64,000 nucleotides of DNA from Marinobacter vulgaris. GTDB lineage: Bacteria; Pseudomonadota; Gammaproteobacteria; Pseudomonadales; Oleiphilaceae. The translations under genes were made by a program, and so were the position numbers. Shown piece by piece: positions 49,088 through 58,029 of this stretch. The stretch is from NCBI RefSeq assembly GCF_003344045.1, contig NZ_QFWX01000005.1, forward strand, positions 354,528 to 418,527, written 5' to 3'. The notes beneath the pieces are model-generated. The model saw only the letters and a list, made by a program, of their open reading frames with translations, did not search any database and was not told the DNA's origin. The number at the start of each line of letters is the position of its first letter. Position 1 is the stretch's first letter.

Positions 49088-50734
49088 CTACTGAAGCTTG
49101 GTGTCGCGTAATTTGCGAATGAATTCCGGGGGCTCGAAGCTGTTCGCGGTGGTCGCGGGCCAATATTTGTCGAACACCTGCTGGCCGGTTTCACCTTTGA
49201 ACAGCGCGCCAGGCTCAAGGAATGGAAACAGTTCCATGTAGGAGTGGACTTCGGTGCGGGAGGTGCGGCGGATGATATGCTCCGGCCCCAGCTCGGAAGG
49301 ATGCTTCAGGCCAGAGGCGGCGAGCAGATTCATCAACGCATCCAGGGTGTTCCGGTGGTAGTTGTATACCCGCTGGCTTTTGTCCTCTACGTCCAGCTTA
49401 TTACTGCGCCTCGGATCCTGGGTTGCGACGCCGCTGGGGCATTTACCGGTGTGGCAGTTCAGTGCCTGAATGCAGCCCAGGGCAAACATGTAACCGCGCG
49501 CCGCGTTACACCAGTCGGCGCCCAGGGCCAAGGTTCTGGCGACATTGAAAGCGGAGGTGATTTTGCCGGCAGCGCCGATGGCGATGTCTTCCCGTAAATT
49601 CGTTCCCACCAGCGTGTTATGCACCAGTAACAGGGCCTCTCTCATGGGCGTACCCAGTCGGTTGATGAACTCCAGGGGAGCCGCGCCGGTTCCTCCCTCG
49701 CCGCCATCAACCACAATAAAATCCGGCTTTTTGCCAGTTTCAAGCATTGCCTTGACGATGGCGAACCACTCCCAGGGATGGCCTATGGCCAGCTTGAAGC
49801 CGACGGGCTTGCCACCGGATAGCTCGCGCAGGTGATCCAGGAACTCAAGCAGTTCCGTGGGGGTTAAGAACGCTGAGTGGCTGGCGGGAGAGACCACATC
49901 TTCACCGGGCTCCACCCCTCGGGCCTGGGCAATTTCAGGTGTTACCTTTTCTCCGGGCAGTATGCCGCCGTGCCCCGGTTTCGCGCCCTGAGAAAGTTTG
50001 ACCTCTATCATCTTGACCTGATCTGGCGCGGCATTCCGGACAAACATCTCCTCATTGAAAGTGCCGTCCGGGTGCCGGCAGCCAAAGTAGCCAGACCCGA
50101 TTTCCCACACCAGATCACCTCCGGGTTCCCGGTGATAGCGGGAGATAGAACCCTCACCGCTATCGTGATAGAACCCGCCCATTTTCGCACCGGTGTTCAG
50201 GCTCAGTATGGCATTGCCGGAAAGGGAGCCAAAACTCATGGCAGAGATGTTGAAGACGCTGGCGTTGTAGGGCTTGGGGCAGTGTTTGCCAATCACGATG
50301 CGAAAGTCGGAATCGGTCAGCTCCACCGGCCTGAGGGAATGATTGATCCACTCGAAACCTTCGTCATACATACCCAGTTGGGAGCCAAAAGGGCGCTTGT
50401 CGAGAATGTTCTTGGCCCGCTGGTAGACAATAGTTCGCTGTTCCCTCGAGAACGGGCGTTCGTCTGTGTCGGACTGGATAAAGTACTGCCGTATTTCGGG
50501 GCCGATGGATTCAAGGAAATAGCGAAAATGCGCGAGGATCGGATAATTTCGGCTGACGGTGCGCTTGCGCTGAAGCAGGTCCCAGGTGCCCAATATCGTC
50601 AGAGCGCCAAAAACGAAAGGCAGGGCAATGAACCAGCCCTTCAGTGAGACGCTGCCCAGAAGGGACAGCAGCAAGCCTGCCACGCTCAGGGCGTAGACGG
50701 TGTAACGGAAGGGAATGGTTCGTGTTTTTGCCAT
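49088..50734 (-). CDS. FMN-binding glutamate synthase-like membrane protein
   Basis: A 548-residue protein related to the FMN/synthase domain of glutamate synthase, without the glutamine amidotransferase domain. It starts with two hydrophobic helices (about 10-50, YTVYALSVAGLLLSLLGS and FIALPFVFGALTIL). A TIM barrel follows with SAMSFGSLSGNAI, KPGHGGILPGEKVT, FIVVDGGEGGTGAAPLEF and CHTGKCPSGVATQDP (Fe-S/FMN region). The ATG at 50734 has AGAGGA upstream; the open frame goes to 50803. Function in vivo is not settled for this membrane-attached group. Convergent with tRNA-Pro? No: same strand, tRNA-Pro lies downstream. Confidence 0.9.
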   Translation of the reverse strand: MAKTRTIPFRYTVYALSVAGLLLSLLGSVSLKGWFIALPFVFGALTILGTWDLLQRKRTVSRNYPILAHFRYFLESIGPEIRQYFIQSDTDERPFSREQRTIVYQRAKNILDKRPFGSQLGMYDEGFEWINHSLRPVELTDSDFRIVIGKHCPKPYNASVFNISAMSFGSLSGNAILSLNTGAKMGGFYHDSGEGSISRYHREPGGDLVWEIGSGYFGCRHPDGTFNEEMFVRNAAPDQVKMIEVKLSQGAKPGHGGILPGEKVTPEIAQARGVEPGEDVVSPASHSAFLTPTELLEFLDHLRELSGGKPVGFKLAIGHPWEWFAIVKAMLETGKKPDFIVVDGGEGGTGAAPLEFINRLGTPMREALLLVHNTLVGTNLREDIAIGAAGKITSAFNVARTLALGADWCNAARGYMFALGCIQALNCHTGKCPSGVATQDPRRSNKLDVEDKSQRVYNYHRNTLDALMNLLAASGLKHPSELGPEHIIRRTSRTEVHSYMELFPFLEPGALFKGETGQQVFDKYWPATTANSFEPPEFIRKLRDTKLQ

Positions 50735-50885
50735 TGAATCCTCTGGGCGTTGAGCGACAGTGCGATAAATGTTACCAGCATTTAATCGGGCCTTGGGTGT
50801 CACGGCCTGAAATCGGTTCAGCTGGTTTTCTCTGCATCCCCGAATATTGGTCTAAGCTTGTTTTCAGGGCGTAAACATGTCGGTC

Positions 50886-50917
50886 TTTGATGTTTTGAGT
50901 TCAAAGCAATAGTATGG
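50886..50917 (+). promoter_or_regulatory. Regulatory element of first BCCT gene (copy 1)
   Basis: TTTGATGTTTTGAGTTCAAA is followed by GCAATAGTAT. TTGATG (-35-like), 17 bp, then TAGTAT (-10-like) is a plausible promoter, and TTTGA/TTCAAA forms an inverted repeat. The same element recurs before the second BCCT gene (52713), 93 versus 90 bp before the start codon, so it is conserved by duplication and probably functional. Confidence 0.6.
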
Positions 50918-50975
50918 CGAACTTGTAACGTTTGCATCCGAACCAAGCCAGCTTACTCGAACAGGAGGCTCAAAC

Positions 50976-52565
50976 GTGGGCGACGTTGTAAAAGACGAAT
51001 ACTCAACGGATTACGTTGCAGGCCAGGATAATATTCAAAAGTTTGGTCTGGACCTGCATGCGCCAGTATTCCCGATTACGGCCGTACTGGTGCTTACTTT
51101 CGTTATAGGTACCCTGATCTTTCCGTCGGAAGCTAAAGAAATTCTTGACGGGGCAAAATGGTGGATACTGGGCCAGTTTGACTGGTTTTTTCTGATCAGC
51201 GCCAACATCATGGTGATCGTTGCTTTATCGCTGATTTTCCTGCCCATAGGCAAGATCCGCATCGGCGGTGTCGACGCCACGCCGGATTTCTCGACACTAT
51301 CCTGGTTCGCAATGCTGTTTGCCGCAGGTATGGGTATCGGCCTGATGTTCTGGGCGGTGGCGGAACCGGTGGCCTATTATACTGGCTGGTACGAAACACC
51401 GCTGGGGGTTGAGGCAGAAACCCCGGAAGCGGCCAGGCTCGCCATGGGTGCCACCATGTACCACTGGGGCCTGCATCCCTGGGCCGTCTACTCGCTGGTG
51501 GCGCTTTCACTGGCATTTTTCGCCTACAACAAGAGTATGCCGCTGACGATCCGCTCCGCTTTCTTTCCACTGCTTAAAGATCGGGTTTGGGGCTGGCCGG
51601 GCCACGTCATCGATACCATGGCGGTGTTTGCAACCATTTTCGGGCTTGCCGCCTCGTTGGGTTTCGGCGCCCAGCAGGCCGCATCAGGGCTGGATTACCT
51701 GTTTGGCATCTCGGCCACTGTCAATGTACAGATGGCGATCATTACCGGTGTGACGGCAGCGGCTCTGGTCTCGGTTCTGAGGGGCCTGGACGGCGGCGTA
51801 AAAGTCCTCAGTAACATCAATATGGCACTGGCAGCCATTCTGATGTTCTTCATTATTTTTGCCGGCCCTACGATGACCATCCTCGAGACGATCTGGATTA
51901 CCTCGTCCAGTTATGTATCTAATGGCCTGGCGTTGAGCAACCCGTTCGGGCGCGAAGATGAGACCTGGTTCCACGGCTGGACCGTGTTCTACTGGGCCTG
52001 GTGGATTTCCTGGTCCCCGTTCGTCGGTATGTTTATCGCCCGGGTGTCCCGCGGCCGCACGGTTCGTGAGTTTGTCACCGCGGTCCTGCTTGTTCCCACC
52101 GTCATTACCGTGGTCTGGATGAGTGCCTTCGGTGGCGCTGCCCTGGAACAGGTCCAGGAGGGCATTGGCGCCCTGGCCGAAGATGGCCTGACCGACGTTT
52201 CCCTGGCCTCGTTCCAGATGCTCTCCAACCTGCCGCTCGTCGGGATTACATCCTTCGTGGGTATCATATTGGTGCTTGTTTTCTTCGTAACCTCGTCCGA
52301 CTCCGGCTCGCTGGTTGTCGACAGCATCACCGCCGGCGGTAAAACCGATGCGCCGACTGCTCAGCGCGTATTCTGGGTGGTCATGGAAGGTGCGATCGCC
52401 GCTGCAATGATATTTGGCGGTGGCGAGGACGCACTGGGCGCGATACAGGCGGTTGCGATATCGGCCGGTCTGCCATTTACCGCGATCCTGCTGGTGATGA
52501 CCTGGGGTCTGCTGAAAGGCCTGACCCATGAGCGCAAACTGCTCCTGGCGGAGGGTAAGCTCTGA
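50976..52565 (+). CDS. BCCT family betaine/choline/carnitine transporter (copy 1)
   Basis: Takes up trimethylammonium compatible solutes with Na+ or H+. The 529-residue, twelve-helix protein has the glycine motif GMGIGLMFWAVAEPVAYY (about 116-133) and the aromatic substrate box WTVFYWAWWISWSPFVGMFIARVSRGRTVREF (about 335-366), which matches betaine transporters closely. The C-terminus is short (KGLTHERKLLLAEGKL), without the long osmosensing tail of BetP, so osmotic control may lie elsewhere. GTG start with AGGAGG 7 nt upstream. Tandem paralogue of the next gene. Confidence 0.93.
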   Translation: MGDVVKDEYSTDYVAGQDNIQKFGLDLHAPVFPITAVLVLTFVIGTLIFPSEAKEILDGAKWWILGQFDWFFLISANIMVIVALSLIFLPIGKIRIGGVDATPDFSTLSWFAMLFAAGMGIGLMFWAVAEPVAYYTGWYETPLGVEAETPEAARLAMGATMYHWGLHPWAVYSLVALSLAFFAYNKSMPLTIRSAFFPLLKDRVWGWPGHVIDTMAVFATIFGLAASLGFGAQQAASGLDYLFGISATVNVQMAIITGVTAAALVSVLRGLDGGVKVLSNINMALAAILMFFIIFAGPTMTILETIWITSSSYVSNGLALSNPFGREDETWFHGWTVFYWAWWISWSPFVGMFIARVSRGRTVREFVTAVLLVPTVITVVWMSAFGGAALEQVQEGIGALAEDGLTDVSLASFQMLSNLPLVGITSFVGIILVLVFFVTSSDSGSLVVDSITAGGKTDAPTAQRVFWVVMEGAIAAAMIFGGGEDALGAIQAVAISAGLPFTAILLVMTWGLLKGLTHERKLLLAEGKL

Positions 52566-52712
52566 TAAGTAAAAAAGCCCGAAGCCGGGTTTCACCCCAG
52601 AAGGCGCTATACTGCTGGATGCCCCGACAGTATGGTGCCTTTTTTCATGAAAAAGACATCTTGCCAGAAGGATTGGCCTAAAGTTTCCGGAAGACTCGAG
52701 GGGCATCCAGCC

Positions 52713-52744
52713 TTTGATGTTTTGAACTCAAAGCAATAAGATGG
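52713..52744 (+). promoter_or_regulatory. Regulatory element of second BCCT gene (copy 2)
   Basis: TTTGATGTTTTGAACTCAAA followed by GCAATAAGAT repeats the copy-1 element with changes at three positions only in this span. TTGATG, 17 bp, TAAGAT is the matching promoter candidate. Similarity continues up to the AGGAGGCTCAA ribosome-binding site with an insertion/AT-rich divergence in the middle. Confidence 0.6.
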
Positions 52745-52805
52745 CGAACTTTTAATATTCGCACCTGAATATTTAAAAGCTTTACTCAAACAGGAGGCTC
52801 AACAC

Positions 52806-54395
52806 GTGGGCGACGCGGTAAAAGACGAATACTCGACGGATTACGTCGCAGGCCAGGATAATATCCAGAAATACGGTCTCGACCTGCACGCGCCGGTATT
52901 TCCGATCACGGCGGCACTGGTAGTAGCGTTCGTTATAGGTACGCTGATGTTCCCGGGAGAAGCGAAAGAGCTTCTGGACGGCGCGAAATGGTGGACAATC
53001 GCACAATTTGACTGGTTCTTTCTGCTCAGTGCCAATATTTTTGTGGTGGTTGCTCTTGCCCTGATATTTTTGCCGATGGGTAAAATCCGCATTGGCGGTA
53101 TGGACGCAAAACCGGATTTCTCGACGGCGTCCTGGTTCGCCATGCTGTTTGCCGCAGGTATGGGTATCGGCCTCATGTTCTGGGCCGTTGCCGAACCGGT
53201 GGCCTACTACACCGGCTGGTATGAAACGCCTCTGGGCGTCGAAGCCAACACCCCGGAGGCTGCGAGGCTGGCCATGGGTGCCACCATGTATCACTGGGGC
53301 CTGCACCCCTGGGCCATCTACGCGATTGTAGCCCTGTCGCTGGCGTTCTTTGCCTACAACAAGAACATGCCACTGACCATCCGCTCAGCCTTCTTCCCTT
53401 TGCTTAAGGATCGTGTCTGGGGTTGGCCGGGACACATCATCGATACCCTGGCGGTCGTGGCGACAATATTCGGCCTTGCCACGTCTCTTGGTTTCGGTGC
53501 CCAGCAGGCGGCCGCTGGTCTGGACTACCTGTTCGGGATCTCGTCCGGTATCAACGTGCAGATGGCAATTATTACCGGCGTAACGGCAGCGGCTCTGATC
53601 TCGGTACTGCGAGGCCTGGACGGTGGCGTGAAACTCCTGAGTAACATCAACATGTCGCTGGCGGCACTTCTGCTGTTTTTTATCATTTTTGCCGGCCCGA
53701 CCATGACCATTGTCGAGACCATCTGGATCACTTCCTCCAGCTACGTGGGTAATGTCGTGCAGCTGAGCAACCCGTTCGGCCGCGATGACGAGGCCTGGTT
53801 CCACGGCTGGACCGTGTTCTACTGGGCATGGTGGATCTCCTGGTCACCGTTCGTCGGTATGTTTATCGCCCGGGTTTCCCGCGGACGCACGGTACGTGAG
53901 TTTGTCACCGCGGTATTGATTGTTCCGACGGTAATCACCGTGGTCTGGATGAGTGCATTTGGTGGCGCTGCCCTGGAGCAGATCCAGCAAGGCATCGGCG
54001 CCCTGGCCGAAGATGGTCTGACAGATGTTCCCCTGGCGTCGTTCCAGATGCTCGCCAACCTTCCGTTCGTTGGCATCAGTTCTTTCATTGGCATCATTCT
54101 GGTTCTGGTGTTCTTTGTGACCTCTTCGGATTCCGGTTCGCTGGTTGTTGACAGCATCACCGCCGGCGGCAAAACCGATGCGCCCACCGCTCAGCGTGTG
54201 TTCTGGGTGGTTATGGAAGGTGCGATTGCCGCGGCACTGATCTTCGGTGGCGGTGAAGATGCCCTGGGTGCGATCCAGGCGGTTGCGATAACCGCAGGCC
54301 TGCCTTTTACGGCGGTGCTACTGGTAATGACCTGGGGGCTGCTGAAGGGCCTGTCCCATGAGCGCAAACTGTTGCTTGCCGAGGGCAAGCTCTGA
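52806..54395 (+). CDS. BCCT family betaine/choline/carnitine transporter (copy 2)
   Basis: A 529-residue paralogue of the preceding transporter with the same length, GTG start and AGGAGG site. Most residues are identical; changes cluster in the first two helices (for example ALVVAFVIGTLMFPGEAK versus VLVLTFVIGTLIFPSEAK) and in a few loops. The glycine motif and the tryptophan box are unchanged, so both probably carry related betaine-like substrates. The copies are separated by 240 bp and each has its own promoter-like element. A bidirectional terminator follows. Confidence 0.93.
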   Translation: MGDAVKDEYSTDYVAGQDNIQKYGLDLHAPVFPITAALVVAFVIGTLMFPGEAKELLDGAKWWTIAQFDWFFLLSANIFVVVALALIFLPMGKIRIGGMDAKPDFSTASWFAMLFAAGMGIGLMFWAVAEPVAYYTGWYETPLGVEANTPEAARLAMGATMYHWGLHPWAIYAIVALSLAFFAYNKNMPLTIRSAFFPLLKDRVWGWPGHIIDTLAVVATIFGLATSLGFGAQQAAAGLDYLFGISSGINVQMAIITGVTAAALISVLRGLDGGVKLLSNINMSLAALLLFFIIFAGPTMTIVETIWITSSSYVGNVVQLSNPFGRDDEAWFHGWTVFYWAWWISWSPFVGMFIARVSRGRTVREFVTAVLIVPTVITVVWMSAFGGAALEQIQQGIGALAEDGLTDVPLASFQMLANLPFVGISSFIGIILVLVFFVTSSDSGSLVVDSITAGGKTDAPTAQRVFWVVMEGAIAAALIFGGGEDALGAIQAVAITAGLPFTAVLLVMTWGLLKGLSHERKLLLAEGKL

Positions 54396-54411
54396 TTGCA
54401 GCACTGGACTG

Positions 54412-54441
54412 AAAAACCGGGGCCACGGCCCCGGTTTTTTT
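54412..54441. terminator. Bidirectional terminator after BCCT copy 2
   Basis: AAAAACCGGGGC-CACG-GCCCCGGTTTTT with further T on the plus side. It serves the BCCT gene on the plus strand and the convergent ATP-grasp operon on the minus strand. Confidence 0.93.
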
Positions 54442-54459
54442 GTGCCTGGAATTTGCCGA

Positions 54460-55410
54460 TCAACGTCTGGAGGTAAAGGTTTCCATTGCGAAGGCTGCCC
54501 GCTCTTCAGGTGTGAAGTGTGGCTTGCGGATGGCTTCAATCTGCCGCAGACGCGGCAGCAGGCCACGGCCATTAGCCATCTGGATTGCAAGACCGGGACG
54601 GGCATTCAGCTCAAGCAGCAGTGGTCCTTCGTTAACATCGACTACCAGATCAACTCCCATGTACCCGAGGCCAGTGGCCTCGTAGCACCGGGAGGCCATC
54701 ACCAGCATTTCCTGCCAGTCCTCAATAACGATATTTTCCAGTGCCAGGCCGGTGTCCGGATGTAATGTGATAGGGCGGTTGAACTGTACCGCATTCAGGC
54801 CATGGCCGTTGGCAATGTTGAGGCCCACGCCAACAGCGCCCTGATGAAGGTTCGCCTTGCCATCTGAAGCCTTGGTGGCCAGTCTCAGCATCGCCATCAC
54901 CGGGTAACCCTGAAAAACCACGATCCGGATGTCCGGCACACCCTGAAAAGAGTATTTGGCCAGCCCCGGGATGGACTCCACGAGGTTTTCAACCACGGCC
55001 ACGTCCGGCGTGCCGGCCAGTGAATAAAGACCGGCAAGAATGTTGGACAGATGCCGCTCAAGATAGGCTGAGGGGACGCGTGCCCCTGAGGCCTTGATGT
55101 ATTCGTCGCCGTCGCGCCCCGTCACCACGGTAATGCCTTTGCCGCCTGATCCCTTGGCAGGTTTGATGGCAAAGCCCGTGAGGTCCTCGGCCATTTCCCG
55201 GAAATGGGGGATCTCGTGCTGCTGCCTCACTACCTGAAGCAGCCGGGGTGTGCGGACATCATATTCGGCGACCACCAGCTTGGTTTTGAGCTTGTTGTCC
55301 ACCAGCGGGTAGGAGGCGCGGCTGTTATACCGGGCAATGTAGTCCACATTGCGCCGGTTCATGTTCAGCATCCCCAGCTGATTGAGCTTGAAGGGCGAGA
55401 TCCAGCCCAT
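54460..55410 (-). CDS. Alpha-L-glutamate ligase-like ATP-grasp protein
   Basis: A 316-residue RimK-like ATP-grasp enzyme that would join an amino acid or amine to a carboxyl group with ATP. Visible features are KPAKGSGGKGITVV (about 84-97, nucleotide loop), the RIVVFQGYPVMAMLRLATKAS strand pair, and the Mg-binding LLELNARPGLAIQMAN near the C-terminus. It is the last gene of a three-gene minus-strand operon whose members overlap: the transglutaminase-like gene stops at 55410, its start base. The acceptor substrate is not known to me. Confidence 0.9.
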   Translation of the reverse strand: MGWISPFKLNQLGMLNMNRRNVDYIARYNSRASYPLVDNKLKTKLVVAEYDVRTPRLLQVVRQQHEIPHFREMAEDLTGFAIKPAKGSGGKGITVVTGRDGDEYIKASGARVPSAYLERHLSNILAGLYSLAGTPDVAVVENLVESIPGLAKYSFQGVPDIRIVVFQGYPVMAMLRLATKASDGKANLHQGAVGVGLNIANGHGLNAVQFNRPITLHPDTGLALENIVIEDWQEMLVMASRCYEATGLGYMGVDLVVDVNEGPLLLELNARPGLAIQMANGRGLLPRLRQIEAIRKPHFTPEERAAFAMETFTSRR

Positions 55411-56927
55411 CAGTCGTAGGCCTTCATGGGATGGAAGCGACGAAGCTCAGACAGTTTGTAGCCGGTATATTGCCCCATCAGCAGGATCAGCCCCAGCACC
55501 ACAAGGTGCAACTCAGGGAAATTGAACGTCAGATGCTCTGCCAGGGGAGCGCTCATCAGCAGAAAAGCGCACACCGCCACGAACAGGCTGCCCGCGCCCT
55601 GGACAAATACTTCACGGGCACCTTCCTCCTCCCAGAGTATGGACATGCGCTCGATGGTCCAGGCGATGATTACCATGGGAAAGAAGGTCACCGTCATGCC
55701 GGTGTTGAAGCCCATCTGGTAGCCGGCAATGCTGAGCCCTGCGGTGATAAAGATCACCAGAATAATGAGCGCGGATATTCGCGATACCAGAAGCAGGTTC
55801 AGGCTCGACAGGTAGCCGCGCATCAGCAGGCCGATGGCCACCACGGACAGAAAGGCAATGAGTCCCGGAATCAGCGTGGTCTGTACAAAGGCCACAGCAA
55901 TCAGTATCGGCATAAAGGTGCCGGAGGTTCTGATGCCGACAACAATACGCATAAAAGCCACAACAAGGGCGCCCAGTGGCAGCAGAAGAAGCATCCTGAA
56001 CATGCCCTGCTCTTCGATGGGCAGCTGGTAAAGGCTCAGAAAACCCAGGCCATTCTCGGCGGACTGGGCCTGGGCCAGCTGTAATGCGGGCACGGTTTGC
56101 CTCAGCATGGAGAAGCTCACCTCGGAGTCGTCACCCCCCACCACATCCAGCAGGGACGTGGCAGCCTGGCGCCACAGCAGCACGTTTTCCGGCAGACCCT
56201 GCTCGGCGGTGCGGGGGTTAAAGGTCAGCCATTTGTCGCCATCGTAGATTTGCAGGAACGGGCGCAGTTGTTGCCGGCGCCGTGCGTCTTCCAGGGCCAG
56301 TCCATCCGCAGTGCGCGCGGGAATGCCGGCGTGGTTAAGCATCCGGTTCAACAGGTTGATGTAATTGTCATTGGCCACCAGCAGGGTTGTATTCTGTGCA
56401 TTGCCGTCCGGCTGCAGCAGCTTGATCAGCTCCCGAGTCATGCTCTCCGGTGTGCTCGACCTGGCAGCGGCCTGTTGAAGCAATTCTTCCACGGCGGTTG
56501 CCTGGGGTTCCTCCCAGAATGCGGGCTCAGGTTTCGGGCGCTGCCGGGGTTTGTCTGGCTTTATCTGCTCGTCGGGAACCAGCTGGACCTTAAAGTAAAG
56601 GGTCTGTGCGCCGCTGACATCGCGTTTTGACCACTCGGCCCGGCGTTCGCCGGAATCCTCCACGATGGAAAAACCATAGCCCGGTGATGCAGCCTGTTCG
56701 GAAATAATCCGGAAGCCCGGGGGCTGATCGGGAATATTCATGCTGGCAAGCACCGGCTCGCCGGTGCCTGTGAAATCAACACGGGCCTCTACCATCCACA
56801 CCGGTTGCTGTTCGCCGGTAAACCAGGGAATCCTGAGCTCCACATGGCGCCAGACAGCGATGGAGACTCCGGCAGCGATCAACAGGAGAATGGCAAAGTA
56901 GAAGGGTATGCGGGAGCGCGAGGTCAA
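55410..56927 (-). CDS. Inactive-transglutaminase/7TM membrane protein
   Basis: A 505-residue protein with a signal-anchor helix (about 8-28), a large extracytoplasmic region and seven C-terminal helices (about 310-495, IVVGIRTSGTFMPILIAVAFVQTTLIPGLIAFLSVVAIGLLMRGYL). Within the periplasmic part (about 150-260) a transglutaminase-like fold contains LLQPDGNAQNTTLLVANDNYINLLNRMLNHAGIPARTADGL. The Cys-His-Asp triad is not seen, hence inactive. It overlaps the upstream protease gene by 4 bp and touches the ATP-grasp gene, so the three products are almost surely used together, probably to sense or carry a peptide-like ligand across the membrane (inference). Confidence 0.88.
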   Translation of the reverse strand: MTSRSRIPFYFAILLLIAAGVSIAVWRHVELRIPWFTGEQQPVWMVEARVDFTGTGEPVLASMNIPDQPPGFRIISEQAASPGYGFSIVEDSGERRAEWSKRDVSGAQTLYFKVQLVPDEQIKPDKPRQRPKPEPAFWEEPQATAVEELLQQAAARSSTPESMTRELIKLLQPDGNAQNTTLLVANDNYINLLNRMLNHAGIPARTADGLALEDARRRQQLRPFLQIYDGDKWLTFNPRTAEQGLPENVLLWRQAATSLLDVVGGDDSEVSFSMLRQTVPALQLAQAQSAENGLGFLSLYQLPIEEQGMFRMLLLLPLGALVVAFMRIVVGIRTSGTFMPILIAVAFVQTTLIPGLIAFLSVVAIGLLMRGYLSSLNLLLVSRISALIILVIFITAGLSIAGYQMGFNTGMTVTFFPMVIIAWTIERMSILWEEEGAREVFVQGAGSLFVAVCAFLLMSAPLAEHLTFNFPELHLVVLGLILLMGQYTGYKLSELRRFHPMKAYD

Positions 56928-57718
56928 GATTTATCCCCGCTGTCTTCCTCGGGGAGATCATCGGGAAGCTCTGTGGCGAATTCCTTGCCAACATCAACCA
57001 GCATGACATCTCTCAGTATATTGCGCCCGACCAGGACTCTGTGGGACAGGTGCTCGCGGTCTGTCAGGGTAAATTCCGCCTGTTGGCGATGGTTACCAAT
57101 CATGAACTGCAATTCCACCACCACCCGTCGCTCCGATTCATCTGTGCTGGACTGGATGATTTTCACCCGGCGGGAAATCTCCCGCTCGAGGGTTTCAAGC
57201 CCATCGGCACCCGGCACCGGAACGTCGAACCGGACCCAGTTACTGCCGTCCCGTTCAAAGCGGGTAATGTTTCGGGCATCCAGTGACGAAGTCTCTGCCC
57301 CGCTGTCGATGCGGGCGTCATAAACGAGCCCGGTCCCGACCAGGTAGAATTTTTCAACCTTGCCGACGATGACCTTGCCATCAAGCCTGTCGGCTCTGCC
57401 ATCGCTGCTGGTGTCGGCGATGGTACATACCGGCTCTTCCGGCGCAGGCGGACAGGCGGGCTTTTCCACCTGTTCGGTGATGGCCTGCAGGATGGTATTG
57501 GTGGATTTCTCATTCAGGCGGGTCAGCGTCTCGACGGTCTCCTCTGCACGGTTTCCAAGTCTGGAAATCTGCTCACTCTGGCTCTCGAGCGAGGTGCTCA
57601 GGGTCTCAAGGTCGTTTTTCTCGACCATGAAGTAGCGATCTGCCGTGCAGCCCGCCAACAGCAACAGAACAATTGTGGCCGTCGTAATCTTTCCAAAATC
57701 CGAGCGCATAAAAAACAT
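56924..57718 (-). CDS. Retropepsin-like protease lipoprotein (RimK-associated, ATP-dependent zinc protease family)
   Basis: A 264-residue predicted lipoprotein. A signal peptide ends at the lipobox LLAGC (C24). A coiled coil follows (about 32-90), then the protease-like domain with the aspartic motif D138-S139-G140-A141 in DARIDSGAETSSLDA and later VVELQFMIGNHRQQAEFTLTDREHLSHRVLVGRNIL. Despite the family's name the visible active-site motif is of the pepsin/retropepsin type. The ATG at 57718 has AGAGG 6 nt upstream. First gene of the operon with the 7TM and ATP-grasp proteins (ATGA overlap). Confidence 0.88.
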   Translation of the reverse strand: MFFMRSDFGKITTATIVLLLLAGCTADRYFMVEKNDLETLSTSLESQSEQISRLGNRAEETVETLTRLNEKSTNTILQAITEQVEKPACPPAPEEPVCTIADTSSDGRADRLDGKVIVGKVEKFYLVGTGLVYDARIDSGAETSSLDARNITRFERDGSNWVRFDVPVPGADGLETLEREISRRVKIIQSSTDESERRVVVELQFMIGNHRQQAEFTLTDREHLSHRVLVGRNILRDVMLVDVGKEFATELPDDLPEEDSGDKS

Positions 57719-58029
57719 CCGAAACCTCTGAAGCCGCGGCGTGAATTCCCGAATCCCGGAATACCGTCATAAAGAATGCCGCAATTAACGTCGTTGCCCT
57801 GTTGGGCAGTCAAATCAGTCACAATAGGCAAGTATACAACAACATAACTGCCGAGCACGTTTACAGATCATTAACGGCGGCATTATGGGTGGATCGAATC
57901 CTGCCAGGTTGCGAATTGCCCCGGGGTATAACGAGACCTATCCGGTGCGGCATCGCGCAAAAACGGTCTGCTAATGCGGTAAACTGTCGTTAAAGTGTCA
58001 TTTTCGAGAAATCAGTCAAGGAGATCAGG
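57719..58029. other. Divergent intergenic region, protease operon / rmuC
   Basis: 311 bp without a convincing gene. It should hold the promoters for the minus-strand three-gene operon and for rmuC. I see AT-rich stretches near 57770-57860 and a GC-rich centre near 57900-57950, but no consensus promoter pair, terminator or named operator. Confidence 0.6.
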
